In this document: positions 25,179 to 35,451 of the stretch, one piece after another
Numbering within the stretch: position 1 is the stretch's first letter
Layout of the letters: the number at the start of each line of letters is the position of its first letter
From: Flavobacterium ustbae
GTDB lineage: Bacteria > Bacteroidota > Bacteroidia > Flavobacteriales > Flavobacteriaceae
Assembly: GCF_003946915.1 (NCBI RefSeq)
Contig: NZ_RPOC01000012.1
Span: 54,079-118,078, forward strand
Length of the DNA stretch: 64,000 nucleotides
Direction of reading: 5' to 3'
Notes under the pieces: model-generated
Seen by the model: the letters and a program-made list of their open reading frames with translations, nothing else
The model's database searches: none
What the model was told of the DNA's origin: nothing
Translations under genes and position numbers: made by a program

Positions 25179-26936
25179 TTAATAGATATTGATTCCGTAA
25201 GGCAATATTGCTTGAATTCCTTTTTGTTTTTGAAATTTCTTAACCTGTTCGATAAGAAGATAGTTTTCTTCTCCAATTTCTTCTTTTATGAAAGCTTCTT
25301 TAGATTTTGCAAAAGGAAGTCCTGAAAGAAGATCATTTAACGTTTTCTCGTATTCCGGATAATTCTGAGTGCTATATTTTTTTACTTTGGCTATTTTTGC
25401 AGCTTCAGCAATTGCATCATTCAATCCTCCGATTTTATCTACTAAACCAATTTTTAACGCTTCTGATCCAGACCAAACTCTTCCTTGCGCAATAGAATCA
25501 ACTTGTGCAAAAGTCATTTTACGGCCTTCTGCAACATGTGATACAAAAGTGTTGTAAATTTTTTCGACTCCTTCTAATGTAAAGGCTTTGAATTTTTCAT
25601 CGACTGGTACAAACGGACTATAATTTGCTGAATTTTCATGCGTTTTAACCTGTTCAGAATTGATTCCTAATTTATTGGCTAACGGACTAAAGTTTGGCAA
25701 TATTCCGAAAACACCGATAGATCCTGTAATGGTATTATTTTCAGCAAATATTTTATTGGCGTTGCAGGCAATATAGTAACCGCCAGAGGCCGCATAATTA
25801 CCCATAGAAACCACAACCGGTTTTACTTTTTTGGTAATTTCAATTTCTCTCCAGATTAAATCAGAAGTTAGTGCGCTTCCGCCTGGGCTGTCAATCCTAA
25901 GAACGATAGCTTTTACGTCATCATTTTTTCTGGCTTCTTGCAGAGAACGGCGCATAGAACCTTCACCAATTGTGTTGACATCTCCTTCGCCGCTGCCAAT
26001 TTCGCCTTGAGCGTAAATAATAGCAATCTGATCTGTTGCCGTATTGGCTAAAGCAGTTGTAACATAATTTTGAGTATAATCTGCAATCGAAATTTTATTA
26101 TAATCTTCGTCTTTGTCTACGTTTAAAGCTTTTCTAATAGCGTTGTGGTAAACATCTTCATAAGCTATAATATCTACTAAATGCTGTTGTTTTGCCATTT
26201 CTGGAGTTCGTGCCAAAAGACCATTTGCAATTTCGTTCAATTTAGGAAGCGGAATATTTCTGCTTTTTGCAATATCGCTAGAAACGGTAGCCCAAATTGA
26301 GTTTAAAAGTGCTGTTATTTGTTCTCTGTTGGCATCGCTCATTTTATTTTCTAAGAAAGGCTCAACGGCGCTTTTGTATTTTCCGTGACGGATAACTTCC
26401 ATACGGATTCCCGATTTGTCTTGAAAATCTTTGAAGAACATTACCTCAGAAGAAAGTCCTTTAAAGTCTAGATCTCCAGCAGGATTTATATAAATGGTGT
26501 TGGCAACAGAATTTAAATAATATTCTTTTTGAGAATAAGTATTAGCATAAGCCCAAACAAATTTTCCTGATTTTTTAAAGCTTTCCAAAGCATTTCGTAA
26601 ATCTTTATATTGAGCAAGACCAAGAGAAGATTCATCATTTAAGATCGAAATCCCTTTAATGTTATCATCTGTTTTAGCCGCTTCGATGGCGTTAATAACA
26701 TCGGTCAAGCCAATGCCTTTTTGTTCAGAAAAACGAGTAACCCAAGGATCTTTATATTTTCCGGCGTAGTCATTTTTAATTTCTTTTAAATTCAATTCAA
26801 TAACCGAATCCGATTTAAGAGAAACGGCGTCGTCTCCGCCAAAAACTACTCCGAGAAAGATTACTCCAAAAAAGAAGAGCATGATAAAAACAAAAATACC
26901 AATTACTGTGGCAATTACATTTCCTAAAAACTTCAT
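25179..26936 (-). CDS. sppA: Signal peptide peptidase SppA, 67K type
   Basis: SppA is a membrane-anchored Ser/Lys protease that degrades cleaved signal peptides. The ATG at 26936 (MKFLGNVIATVIGIFVFIML) is chosen because it directly precedes the single membrane segment; a start at 27026 would add 30 basic residues upstream. The 585 residues contain two S49 domains: the N-terminal one with the general-base Lys in RHGKYKSAVEPF near residue 195, the C-terminal one with the nucleophile in NYAASGGYYIAC near 388. Normal length for the long form. Confidence 0.95.
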   Translation of the reverse strand: MKFLGNVIATVIGIFVFIMLFFFGVIFLGVVFGGDDAVSLKSDSVIELNLKEIKNDYAGKYKDPWVTRFSEQKGIGLTDVINAIEAAKTDDNIKGISILNDESSLGLAQYKDLRNALESFKKSGKFVWAYANTYSQKEYYLNSVANTIYINPAGDLDFKGLSSEVMFFKDFQDKSGIRMEVIRHGKYKSAVEPFLENKMSDANREQITALLNSIWATVSSDIAKSRNIPLPKLNEIANGLLARTPEMAKQQHLVDIIAYEDVYHNAIRKALNVDKDEDYNKISIADYTQNYVTTALANTATDQIAIIYAQGEIGSGEGDVNTIGEGSMRRSLQEARKNDDVKAIVLRIDSPGGSALTSDLIWREIEITKKVKPVVVSMGNYAASGGYYIACNANKIFAENNTITGSIGVFGILPNFSPLANKLGINSEQVKTHENSANYSPFVPVDEKFKAFTLEGVEKIYNTFVSHVAEGRKMTFAQVDSIAQGRVWSGSEALKIGLVDKIGGLNDAIAEAAKIAKVKKYSTQNYPEYEKTLNDLLSGLPFAKSKEAFIKEEIGEENYLLIEQVKKFQKQKGIQAILPYGINIY

Positions 26937-27074
26937 ATGTATATTTTTTTTATAAGTAGCAAAAAAGAGCAAATTGTTACAAACGAGACCTCTAAATTTT
27001 AGATTGAATTTGAGACGTCGTTTCACAAATATATTGGTTAATTCTAAAATAGTTTTAGTTAATTTGCATTAATT

Positions 27075-28223
27075 ATGAAATTACAGCATCAAGTCGTTTT
27101 ATCGATAGGCAGCAACCAAGGCAGCAGACTAGAAAACATTCAAAATTGTATTGATTTAATACATCAAAATGTAGGAACTGTTATTCAGGTTTCAAAACTT
27201 TATGAAACTCCGGCCTGGGGTTTTGAAAGTGATGCTTTTTATAATTGTGCACTACTTTTGCACACCAATTCGTCTGCGCAAAAAATACTCAATCTAATTT
27301 TAAAAGTCGAAAAAGAACTAGGGAGAATCCGTCTGAATCAAGAAGGCTATCAGTCTAGGATTATTGATGTTGATTTGATTGCTTTTGATGATGAAATAAT
27401 TGAGACAGAGAAACTTCAGGTTCCGCATCCGCTAATGCAAAACAGGAATTTTGTACTGCTTCCTATGCAGGATTTAAAGTTAAATTGGAAACATCCGATT
27501 CTGCAAAAAACAATTCCCGAATTGATTGCAGTTACTCCCGATGAAAGTATTTGTACGGTTGTTCAGAATTTAGAAAGTCCGATTGATAAAATTCCGCTCA
27601 ACCAGTTTAATTATGTTGCTTTTGAAGGTAATATAGGTGCAGGAAAAACAACTTTAGTACACAAAATTGCAGAAGATTTTAACGGAAAAACAGTTTTAGA
27701 AAGATTTGCTGATAATCCGTTTCTGCCAAAGTTCTACAAAGATCAAAATCGATATGCGTTTCCTCTAGAAATGTCTTTTTTAGCCGATCGTTACCAGCAA
27801 TTATCTGATGATTTGGCGCAATTTGATTTGTTCAAAGATTTTATCGTTGCCGATTATCACATTTTTAAGTCGTTGATTTTTGCCAAAATAACGCTTCAGG
27901 AAGATGAATATCGTTTGTACAGAAATCTATTCGATATCATTTACAAAGAAATGCCAAAGCCAGATTTGTATATTTATTTATATCAGAATACAGATAGACT
28001 TCTTCAAAACATCAAAAAACGCGGTCGAGTTTACGAACAGAATATAGAAGCGGGATATTTAGAGAAAATCAATACGGGCTATCTGGAATACATAAAATCT
28101 CAAACCGATTTGAATGTTTTAATCATTGATGTTTCGGATCGTGATTTTGTCAAAAAACACGAAGATTATCTTTTTATCTTAAACGAAATCAAAAACAAGT
28201 TAATTAAAAAACTACCTTTTTAA
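27075..28223 (+). CDS. folK: FolK-deoxynucleoside kinase fusion
   Basis: 382 residues with two enzymes in one chain. Residues 1-160 are 2-amino-4-hydroxy-6-hydroxymethyldihydropteridine diphosphokinase of folate synthesis (SIGSNQGSRLENI, YETPAWGF, RIIDVDLIAFDD, PHPLMQNRNFVLLPM). From about 175 on is a deoxyribonucleoside kinase of the dCK/dGK type with P-loop GNIGAGKT (185-192), the ERFADNPFLPKFY region and a YLxR-like GRVYEQNIEAGYL lid. The fusion would couple folate and nucleotide salvage; I believe it recurs in Bacteroidota but cannot verify this here. The last 12 bases overlap the convergent adhesin gene. Confidence 0.93.
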   Translation: MKLQHQVVLSIGSNQGSRLENIQNCIDLIHQNVGTVIQVSKLYETPAWGFESDAFYNCALLLHTNSSAQKILNLILKVEKELGRIRLNQEGYQSRIIDVDLIAFDDEIIETEKLQVPHPLMQNRNFVLLPMQDLKLNWKHPILQKTIPELIAVTPDESICTVVQNLESPIDKIPLNQFNYVAFEGNIGAGKTTLVHKIAEDFNGKTVLERFADNPFLPKFYKDQNRYAFPLEMSFLADRYQQLSDDLAQFDLFKDFIVADYHIFKSLIFAKITLQEDEYRLYRNLFDIIYKEMPKPDLYIYLYQNTDRLLQNIKKRGRVYEQNIEAGYLEKINTGYLEYIKSQTDLNVLIIDVSDRDFVKKHEDYLFILNEIKNKLIKKLPF

Positions 28224-31169
28224 GCTAAAATGCCCTCTTAAAACAGGCATAGAATCATCTACTTGTAAGGCATACCAATAATCAGATGCCGGAAGCGGAA
28301 CTTTGTTTAATGTGCCATCCCAACTCATTTTGAAACGGCTTAATTGCGCTACTAGTTTTCCGTAGCGATCAAAAATGGTAACAGTCGCCTGAGGATAATT
28401 TTCCATTCCGGTTACTTCCCAAATGTCGTTGTAAGTATCGTTATTTGGTGTAAAAAATGGAGGAAAAACAAGTACTACAAATTGTTTAACAGTTTCTCCA
28501 CATCCGCTTTTTTCTCGCGCGTAAGCAGTCTGAAGTCCGCCAGGGACATTATAAAAGATATTAGAATCTTGATAATTAATACCGTCTACAGAATATTCAA
28601 AATAATCTTCTGCATTTACGGGATAGATAATCGCTCTTGTTCCTTCAACATCAACACGGGCAATCTGCGGAACTTTGTGTTCATCTACTATGATTGTTTT
28701 TGTACTCGTACAATTTTCGGGACTTGTCACAGCGACAGTGTACGTTCCGCCTACAGTAACATCAATTGTTTGAGTTGTTTCGGCATTTGACCATAAATAA
28801 CTCATGCCAGGAATTCCCGCATCTAATGTTCTGGACTGAAACTGGCATAAAGGCAAAGTTTCATCTGTAACAGCTGGAGGCGTATAGATTAGAATATTTA
28901 TAGGCGTTCTTGTGAGGTTTACACATCCATTATTTGATGCTTCTGCATAATAAGTTGTATTTGAAGTGATTGTTGGAGTTGAAAAAGTTTCTCCTGTAAA
29001 AAGAATTGTTCCTCCCGTTAATGAATCGTACCAGTTTATGGAACCAACATTTGAAATCGCTTTTAGAGTTAAAGTACCCGGACCGCAATTCGTATACGTT
29101 TCTTGCTCTGCAATAGGATCTGCTGGAGTTGTGTTTACCGTCGCAGTTACCATTTTACGGTTTATCTCGCAACCAGCATCGACATAATAATTTGTTGTTG
29201 TGTTTATTGTCGGAGTAGTGTATGTTGTTCCCGTTCCTAATAAATTTCCCCCTATTGGAGCATCATACCAGCTTATTGTTCCAGTATTTGCTGTAGCAGT
29301 GAAGGTGAAGCTTCCCGTGTCGCAAATTGCAGCAGGGTTTGCTTCTGGCGTTGCAACAGGTATTGTGATTTTAGTACTTGTTGCAATTTTAACAGGAGCT
29401 TCTCCTGGCATTCCTCCAAACTCAATAACAAATCCTTTTGGCTGATAATCTCCCTGACTGTCGCCAGAATTTGATAAATCATTCCATGAGCCTCGTATTC
29501 CAACACCAGGTTGTGTAATATGTGCGTAATCTTCATCACCTTGCTGATTGGGTTCGCCTGTATTCCAAAAAGCATAATTGGGAGTAGAACCATTTGCATT
29601 ACCGTTCCAAAAAACAGTTCCTGCTTCTGGGCCGGTAACCCATTTCCAAACACCTTCAGTTTCAGCATCACTCCCTCCAATCCATCCGGTTCCAGATGCT
29701 TGTTCTCCAATTAATTTTGCTTCATCTGCCGATGTAATAGTAGCTAAATAGCCTTTAAGGCCAAAATAGATCATATTCTCAGCTGTCTCTTTTGCATAAG
29801 ACCATGTGACTCCAAGTGAAGATATGTAGATGTAAAAGTGTCCTGTTGAAGGCAAATAATTGGCTTGCCCGATGGTGATTGAAAAAGTTTTTGTGCCAGA
29901 AATTGTAGTAGAAGGGTTGTAAAATACAATCTCTTTTATAATTGCTTCGAAATCTGAATATAAAATTGGACTTCCATCTAATTTTGTAATGGTTAGTTTT
30001 CCTGATTCAGGATCCCATTGCGTAGAAATGGAAGGATACATCGCTGCATTTGAAAGTTTAAGTAGATCTCCTTGTGCATAACCAGAAGAAATTTGAATAT
30101 AGCCAGCTACTGTTCCGGTATCATTTGTATCGTGAGTAATAGAAAACGTGTCTACTATTTTTATTTCAGAGCCCGGACAGTATAACTGATCTCCTGTCGA
30201 ATTTAATTCTGGTAGATTGTATATGACTTTGCTGCAATCGTTCGAATAAAAAGCAGTTGCATCTTTGTAGCTTTCCCAATTTCCTAAAGAGTAGATTTCA
30301 TTATCAACGTCTATACAGGTAAGATTTGAATTAAATTTAAAATCACCTGCAAGAAGAGAAGGGTTATTGCCGTTTTTTAAATTCAATTTTATTAGCTGAT
30401 TGTGAGCGAAGAATAAACGAACAAGAGCTGTATTTTTAGAAAAATCTAATTCTGTTATTTCATTTTCATTGCAATAAACATTAATTAAAGCCAGATTATT
30501 TAAGGTGTCTAAAGCAGATAAACGATTATTGCTGCATTCTAAATGGGTTAAAACTGTACTTGAGCTAATATTCAGATTCGTTATCAGATTGTTATCACAA
30601 TTTAAGTGTTTTAAAAGTGCACATGTAGAAGTGTTTAGATTTACTATTTGATTGTCATTACATTGTAAAAAATCAAGTTGTGTGTTTGCCGCTAAATCTA
30701 AATTTGTTAATTGATTTTCATTGCATAAAAGCTTTGTCAACGCAATATTTTTAGAAAGATCTAAAGCAGTTATCTTGCTTTTTTGACAATCAAGTTCTTT
30801 TAGAGCAATATTATTAGAAGTATTAAGACTGGATATAAAAGTGTTGCCGCAGCTCAAATTAACCAAAGCTATATTTTTAGAAATATCTAAATTTAATAGT
30901 GGGTTTTGAAAACAATATAATTCTTTTAAAGCAACAAAATCTTCTATTCCTGTCAAATTAGTGATTTCTCTACTAGAAATATTTAAACTTTGAACCCCAG
31001 TAATATTTGCTTTTAAAACTTGTCCGTCAAGAGGGCCAGAATCAATTCCAAAGTCAATTAATGCTTGCTCAAATTTTGAGTCAGGAATATTGGTATACTG
31101 AGCAAATCCAAAAGAGCTGGAAAGTAAAGCAAAAAATAAAATTGATATTTTTAAGAAATTAGTTTTCAT
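28212..31169 (-). CDS. T9SS-secreted LRR / C-type lectin protein with type B sorting domain
   Basis: 985 residues. A signal peptide (FFALLSSSFGFAQ) is followed by about ten leucine-rich repeats (residues 50-290; unit L..L.C..N.I..L) of the internalin-like type. A linker domain and a C-type lectin domain come next (about 445-590) with the sugar-binding EPN and WND motifs. Three Ig-like modules with paired Cys follow, then the C-terminal about 85-residue gliding-motility-type domain (FFTPNNDTYNDIWEV... WDGTLN.. LPASDYWYAL). Such domains direct export by T9SS. A cell-surface adhesin is inferred. Confidence 0.93.
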   Translation of the reverse strand: MKTNFLKISILFFALLSSSFGFAQYTNIPDSKFEQALIDFGIDSGPLDGQVLKANITGVQSLNISSREITNLTGIEDFVALKELYCFQNPLLNLDISKNIALVNLSCGNTFISSLNTSNNIALKELDCQKSKITALDLSKNIALTKLLCNENQLTNLDLAANTQLDFLQCNDNQIVNLNTSTCALLKHLNCDNNLITNLNISSSTVLTHLECSNNRLSALDTLNNLALINVYCNENEITELDFSKNTALVRLFFAHNQLIKLNLKNGNNPSLLAGDFKFNSNLTCIDVDNEIYSLGNWESYKDATAFYSNDCSKVIYNLPELNSTGDQLYCPGSEIKIVDTFSITHDTNDTGTVAGYIQISSGYAQGDLLKLSNAAMYPSISTQWDPESGKLTITKLDGSPILYSDFEAIIKEIVFYNPSTTISGTKTFSITIGQANYLPSTGHFYIYISSLGVTWSYAKETAENMIYFGLKGYLATITSADEAKLIGEQASGTGWIGGSDAETEGVWKWVTGPEAGTVFWNGNANGSTPNYAFWNTGEPNQQGDEDYAHITQPGVGIRGSWNDLSNSGDSQGDYQPKGFVIEFGGMPGEAPVKIATSTKITIPVATPEANPAAICDTGSFTFTATANTGTISWYDAPIGGNLLGTGTTYTTPTINTTTNYYVDAGCEINRKMVTATVNTTPADPIAEQETYTNCGPGTLTLKAISNVGSINWYDSLTGGTILFTGETFSTPTITSNTTYYAEASNNGCVNLTRTPINILIYTPPAVTDETLPLCQFQSRTLDAGIPGMSYLWSNAETTQTIDVTVGGTYTVAVTSPENCTSTKTIIVDEHKVPQIARVDVEGTRAIIYPVNAEDYFEYSVDGINYQDSNIFYNVPGGLQTAYAREKSGCGETVKQFVVLVFPPFFTPNNDTYNDIWEVTGMENYPQATVTIFDRYGKLVAQLSRFKMSWDGTLNKVPLPASDYWYALQVDDSMPVLRGHFSLKR

Positions 31170-31275
31170 TTCATAAAAGTATCAATTTTATAATAATAAA
31201 AAAATATATTTATATTTCTAACAAATTAAGTTGTAAAAATATTTTAAAATCACATTTTTTTGGCAGAAAAAGGCT

Positions 31276-31818
31276 TTAATTGTTATTTGGCCAGTTTAGT
31301 TTTTGAAACAAATCCCAAACTACAATTCCAGCGCTTACAGAGATATTAAGGGAATGCTTAGTTCCAAGTTGCGGAATTTCAATACATCCATCGCAAATAG
31401 CAACGGCTTCTTGTGAGACACCATAAACTTCATTTCCAAAAACTAGAGCATATTTTTGGTCTTTTTCGATTTTAAAGTCTTGAAGAAAAACAGAACTTTC
31501 AACTTGTTCTATTGCCATCGTTAGAACATTTTCCTTCTTTAGGTTTTCGATAACTTCCAAAACATTTTCGTGATGTTCCCAAGCCACAGTTTCGGTCGCT
31601 CCAAGAGCAGTTTTATGAATTTCTTTGTTTGGAGGTGTTGCAGTAATACCGCATAAAATTATTTTTTCAATCAAAAACGCATCAGCAGTTCTAAAAACAG
31701 AACCAATATTATGCAGACTTCTAATATCGTCTAAAACTAATATTAAAGGGGTTTTCTCCGATTTTTTAAAATCTTCAATTGATTTACGATCTAGTTCGCT
31801 GTTTTCGAGTTTTCTCAT
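31276..31818 (-). CDS. SpoU/TrmH-family RNA methyltransferase
   Basis: 180 residues of the SPOUT fold. Motif 1 is seen in LDDIRSLHNIGSVFRTADAF (about residues 29-48, with the conserved N and R), motif 2 in YALVFGNEVYGVS, and motif 3 in EIPQLGTKHSLNISVSAGIVVWDL. It should 2'-O-methylate ribose in tRNA or rRNA; the short form without an extra RNA-binding domain matches TrmH/TrmL-like enzymes, and the target is uncertain. Single gene, downstream of the DUF1573 gene and separated from it by a terminator. Confidence 0.92.
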   Translation of the reverse strand: MRKLENSELDRKSIEDFKKSEKTPLILVLDDIRSLHNIGSVFRTADAFLIEKIILCGITATPPNKEIHKTALGATETVAWEHHENVLEVIENLKKENVLTMAIEQVESSVFLQDFKIEKDQKYALVFGNEVYGVSQEAVAICDGCIEIPQLGTKHSLNISVSAGIVVWDLFQKLNWPNNN

Positions 31819-31837
31819 TGTATTAAATTCAAGTCAT

Positions 31838-31870
31838 AAAAAAAGCTTCCAAAGATAAGGAAGCTTTTTG
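31838..31870 (-). terminator. Terminator of the DUF1573 gene
   Basis: Stem AAAAAGCTTCC / GGAAGCTTTTT, 8-base loop; T run on the minus strand. Confidence 0.9.
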
Positions 31871-31892
31871 ATTATTTTAAATCTTTCTCAGA

Positions 31893-32324
31893 TTAGCTTT
31901 TTACTGGATCTGGTAAAACCGTACCTTTAATAGTAAGGATTTTTGTTGGTTGTCCTTCTGCGTTAGAAGTTACTGTTACCGTTTTTGTAAAAGCACCAAC
32001 TCTGTCCGTAGCATATTTTACCCCAATAATACCTTTAGCTCCTGGAGCAATTGGTTCTTTAGGCGTAGTTGGAACAGTACATCCGCAAGATCCTGTAGTG
32101 TTAGTAATGATTAATGGTTTTGTTCCGTTGTTAACAAAAACAAATTCACGTTTTCCGTCTGCGTTGTGAGCGATAGTTCCGTAGTCAATAGTTTCAGTTT
32201 CAAAAGCCATTCCAGCTCCTTCCACTTTTGCAACTTTAGCTGTTTTAGCTTTTTTAGTTGTTTGTGCGTTAGTAGCCGTGATACCAGCAACAGCTAACAT
32301 AGCAAATAAGATTATTTTTTTCAT
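31893..32324 (-). CDS. DUF1573 exported Ig-like protein
   Basis: 143 residues: signal peptide (FAMLAVAGITATNAQ), a short Lys/Ala-rich linker, then a single DUF1573 domain with the hallmark TIDYGTIAHNADGKREFVFVNNGTKPLIITNTTGSCGCTVP. This ASPM-SPD-2-Hydin-like Ig fold is very abundant in Bacteroidota; function is unknown, probably periplasmic or surface. A -7 box TAGCTTTG lies at 32352-32359 on the minus strand. Confidence 0.92.
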   Translation of the reverse strand: MKKIILFAMLAVAGITATNAQTTKKAKTAKVAKVEGAGMAFETETIDYGTIAHNADGKREFVFVNNGTKPLIITNTTGSCGCTVPTTPKEPIAPGAKGIIGVKYATDRVGAFTKTVTVTSNAEGQPTKILTIKGTVLPDPVKS

Positions 32325-32351
32325 CTTTAAGGGTCTTTTTTAAATGATAAA

Positions 32352-32359
32352 CAAAGCTA
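32352..32359 (-). promoter_or_regulatory. -7 box for the DUF1573 gene
   Basis: TAGCTTTG on the minus strand, 27 bases upstream of the ATG; no TTG at the expected distance. Confidence 0.45.
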
Positions 32360-32481
32360 TATAAAATTCTTAAATCAGGAACTAAAAAAATCTTAAAATA
32401 TTTTAATTTTTGAAGCTTTCGATATGCCGTTAAAAAATCATAAATTCGCTGTCTTATTTTTTTCATTTAAAACATTACAAT

Positions 32482-35088
32482 TTGGCAGCTAAAGAGAAAG
32501 TGGTGAAAGAAACACCTTTAATGAAACAGTACAATGAAATCAAGAGTAAATATCCTGATGCGTGTCTGCTTTTCAGAGTAGGAGATTTTTATGAAACCTT
32601 TGGAGAAGACGCCATTAGAGCTTCTAAGATTTTAGGAATTACTTTAACTAAAAGAGGAGCTGGGTCTGATACCGAAACGGCATTAGCTGGATTTCCGCAT
32701 CATTCCGTAAATACTTATTTGCCAAAATTGGTAAAAGCAGGACTTCGTGTAGCGATTTGCGATCAGCTGGAAGATCCGAAAATGACTAAAACGATCGTAA
32801 AGAGAGGAGTGACAGAACTTGTAACTCCGGGGGTTTCTTTAAATGATGAGGTTTTACAGTCAAAATCAAATAACTTTTTGGCCTCTGTTTATTTTGCTAA
32901 TAAAAATATCGGAATTTCCTTTTTAGATGTTTCTACAGGAGAATTTTTAACCGCTCAAGGAACTGCAGAATACATCGATAAATTATTGCAGAACTTTAAT
33001 CCGAGTGAGGTTTTGGTTCCTAAGAATAATAAAAATGAGTTTAAAGCTGCTTTTGGAGAAGATTTTCACAGTTTTTATCTAGAAGATTGGATTTATAAAG
33101 AAGATTATGCTTTAGAAATATTAACAAAGCATTTTCAAACAAATTCTTTAAAAGGTTTTGGTGTTGAGGAATTGAAAGAAGGAATTATTGCTTCTGGAGC
33201 AATTTTATATTATTTGTCAGAAACACAACATAATCGCGTACAGCATATTACAGCAATTCAGCGTATTGCAGAAGACGCATACGTTTGGATGGATCGTTTT
33301 ACCATTCGAAATTTAGAATTGTATCATAGTTACAATCCAAACGCAGTGACGCTTTTGGATGTGATCGATAAAACGCTTTCTCCAATGGGAGGACGTTTAT
33401 TGAAGCGATGGTTGGCATTACCTTTAAAAGATGCCAATAAAGTAAAAAGCCGACATGAAGTTGTGGCGTACTTAAAATCGAATCCTGAAATTCTGCATAA
33501 TATTCAATATCAGATTAAACAGATTTCAGATTTAGAACGTTTGATTTCTAAAATTGCTGCAGGTAAAGTTTCGCCAAGAGAAATTGTTTATCTGAAGGAA
33601 TCTCTAGACGCCATTATTCCGATCAAAACCCTTGCGCTCGAAAGTCCGCAAGAAGCGGTAAAAGTAATTGGGGATAGTTTGCATGCTTGTGATTTGCTTC
33701 GCGAAAAAATTAAAACGACTTTAAATCAAGATGCGCCAGTTGCAATTTCTAAAGGAAATGCTATTGCAAAAGGTATTAATGAAGAATTGGACGAATTGCG
33801 TGCGATATCGACTTCTGGAAAAGAATTTTTAGAAGGAATAGAAAAGAGAGAATCGGAAAGAACTGGTATTTCTTCATTGAAAATTTCCTTTAATAATGTT
33901 TTTGGATATTATATCGAAGTTCGAAACACGCATAAGGATAAAGTTCCAGAAGAGTGGATTCGTAAACAGACTTTGGTAAATGCAGAGCGTTATATTACTG
34001 AAGAATTAAAAGAATACGAAACTAAAATTCTAGGTGCCGAAGAAAAGATTTATAAAATAGAAACCGAACTTTTTGAGCAATTAGTGGCTTGGATTGGAAC
34101 TTATATCAAGCCAGTTCAAATGAATGCTTATTTAATTGCGCAGCTGGATTGTTTGTGTTCGTTTACACAAATGGCTGTCGAAAACCAATATGTATGTCCA
34201 GAAATCGATGATACTTTCGAATTAGATATTAAAAATGGTCGTCATCCTGTAATCGAAAAACAATTGCCAGTTGGAACGCCATATATTGCAAACGATGTTT
34301 TCTTAGATCGCGAAACACAGCAAATTATCATGATTACCGGACCTAACATGTCGGGTAAGTCGGCAATTTTAAGGCAAACAGCCTTGATTGTCCTTTTGGC
34401 TCAAATGGGAAGTTTTGTTCCTGCTGATAGTGTTAGAATGGGAATTGTAGATAAGATTTTTACCAGAGTTGGTGCTTCAGATAACATTTCGATGGGAGAA
34501 TCTACTTTTATGGTCGAAATGAACGAAACGGCTTCTATTTTGAATAATATTTCAGATAGAAGTTTGGTATTGTTAGACGAGATCGGAAGAGGGACTAGTA
34601 CCTACGACGGAATCTCGATTGCTTGGGCAATTGCTGAATTCTTACACGAACATCCGGGAAGAGCTAAAACGCTTTTTGCAACGCATTATCATGAGCTGAA
34701 TGAGATGACAGAATCGATGCCGAGAATTCAGAATTTCAATGTGGCGGTAAAAGAGCTAAAAGATACCGTTCTGTTTGTTAGAAAGCTGGTAAAAGGAGGA
34801 AGTGCGCACAGTTTCGGAATTCACGTAGCTAAAATGGCTGGAATGCCACAATTGGTTATTTCGAAAGCGCAAAAGCTTTTAAAGAAATTAGAAAAGAATC
34901 ATTCGAGCGAGGCGCTAAACGGAATAAAATCGGCAAATGAAGAAATGCAGATGAGTTTCTTTAATCTGGATGATCCATTGTTGGAAGAGATAAAGGAGGA
35001 AATTCTGAATCTCGATATTAATGCAATTACTCCAGTAGAAGCATTAATGAAACTGAACGAGATCAAAAGAATGTTGGTTAAAAAATAA
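32482..35088 (+). CDS. mutS: DNA mismatch repair protein MutS
   Basis: MutS recognises base mismatches and small loops and recruits MutL. The 868-residue protein has the mismatch-binding domain I with the [14 protein letters not shown] loop (Phe and Glu that contact the mismatch, near residues 31-44), lever and clamp domains, Walker A GPNMSGKS (620-627), ST(F)MVEM and the [12 protein letters not shown]alker B region. The start is a TTG at 32482 (reading [12 protein letters not shown]); the next in-frame ATG, residue 14 (MKQYNEIK), is possible. Length is normal. Confidence 0.97.
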   Translation: MAAKEKVVKETPLMKQYNEIKSKYPDACLLFRVGDFYETFGEDAIRASKILGITLTKRGAGSDTETALAGFPHHSVNTYLPKLVKAGLRVAICDQLEDPKMTKTIVKRGVTELVTPGVSLNDEVLQSKSNNFLASVYFANKNIGISFLDVSTGEFLTAQGTAEYIDKLLQNFNPSEVLVPKNNKNEFKAAFGEDFHSFYLEDWIYKEDYALEILTKHFQTNSLKGFGVEELKEGIIASGAILYYLSETQHNRVQHITAIQRIAEDAYVWMDRFTIRNLELYHSYNPNAVTLLDVIDKTLSPMGGRLLKRWLALPLKDANKVKSRHEVVAYLKSNPEILHNIQYQIKQISDLERLISKIAAGKVSPREIVYLKESLDAIIPIKTLALESPQEAVKVIGDSLHACDLLREKIKTTLNQDAPVAISKGNAIAKGINEELDELRAISTSGKEFLEGIEKRESERTGISSLKISFNNVFGYYIEVRNTHKDKVPEEWIRKQTLVNAERYITEELKEYETKILGAEEKIYKIETELFEQLVAWIGTYIKPVQMNAYLIAQLDCLCSFTQMAVENQYVCPEIDDTFELDIKNGRHPVIEKQLPVGTPYIANDVFLDRETQQIIMITGPNMSGKSAILRQTALIVLLAQMGSFVPADSVRMGIVDKIFTRVGASDNISMGESTFMVEMNETASILNNISDRSLVLLDEIGRGTSTYDGISIAWAIAEFLHEHPGRAKTLFATHYHELNEMTESMPRIQNFNVAVKELKDTVLFVRKLVKGGSAHSFGIHVAKMAGMPQLVISKAQKLLKKLEKNHSSEALNGIKSANEEMQMSFFNLDDPLLEEIKEEILNLDINAITPVEALMKLNEIKRMLVKK

Positions 35089-35155
35089 TTTTTAAATTTA
35101 AAGTTTAGGTTATCAGAAAGTTATAAAATAAGTCGATTTTTTTTTGAAAAAACGC

Positions 35156-35185
35156 TTGTGTAATTGAATAAATGTCCTAAATTTG
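35156..35185 (+). promoter_or_regulatory. Promoter of the tRNA-Gly/tRNA-Leu operon
   Basis: TTG (35156-35158), 19 bases, TAAATTTG (35178-35185), 54 bases upstream of the first tRNA. Confidence 0.8.
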
Positions 35186-35239
35186 CACTCGCAATACGAA
35201 ACAAATCAAGTGTTGCAGTTCTTAGTAAAATTTGAAAAT

Positions 35240-35312
35240 GCGAAAATAGCTCAGTTGGTAGAGCGCGACCTTGCCAAGGTCGAGGTCGCGGGTTCGAGCC
35301 CCGTTTTTCGCT
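35240..35312 (+). tRNA. tRNA-Gly (GCC anticodon)
   Basis: 73 bases. The acceptor stem GCGAAAA pairs with TTTTCGC, discriminator T. D arm GCTCAGTTGGTAGAGC, anticodon stem CGACC/GGTCG with loop TTGCCAA (anticodon GCC), T arm with GGTTCGAGCC. CCA is not encoded. Confidence 0.97.
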
Positions 35313-35327
35313 CAAAAACCATACAAT

Positions 35328-35413
35328 GCTCGGATGGTGAAATTGGTAGACACGCTGGACTTAAAATCCAGTGAACAGCAATGTTCGTGCGGGTTCAAGT
35401 CCCGCTCTGAGTA
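35328..35413 (+). tRNA. tRNA-Leu (TAA anticodon)
   Basis: 86 bases with a long class II variable arm (GAACAGCAATGTTC). Acceptor GCTCGGA pairs with TCTGAGT including G-U pairs, discriminator A. Anticodon stem CTGGA/TCCAG with loop CTTAAAA (anticodon TAA). CCA is not encoded. 15 bases separate it from tRNA-Gly, so they form one transcript. Confidence 0.97.
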
Positions 35414-35415
35414 CT

Positions 35416-35446
35416 AAAGCCTCTTCTTTTGAAGAGGCTTTTTTGT
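35416..35446 (+). terminator. Terminator of the tRNA operon
   Basis: Stem AAAGCCTCTTC / GAAGAGGCTTT, loop TTTT, T run; 2 bases after tRNA-Leu. Confidence 0.93.
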
Positions 35447-35451
35447 TTCTA

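Noticed and set aside
26937..27026. Longer start for sppA
   Set aside because: Thirty basic residues in front of the signal anchor do not fit the family; ATG at 26936 does.
29273..29710. 145-residue frame inside the adhesin gene on the same strand
   Set aside because: It lies wholly inside the lectin-encoding part in another frame and has no domain character.
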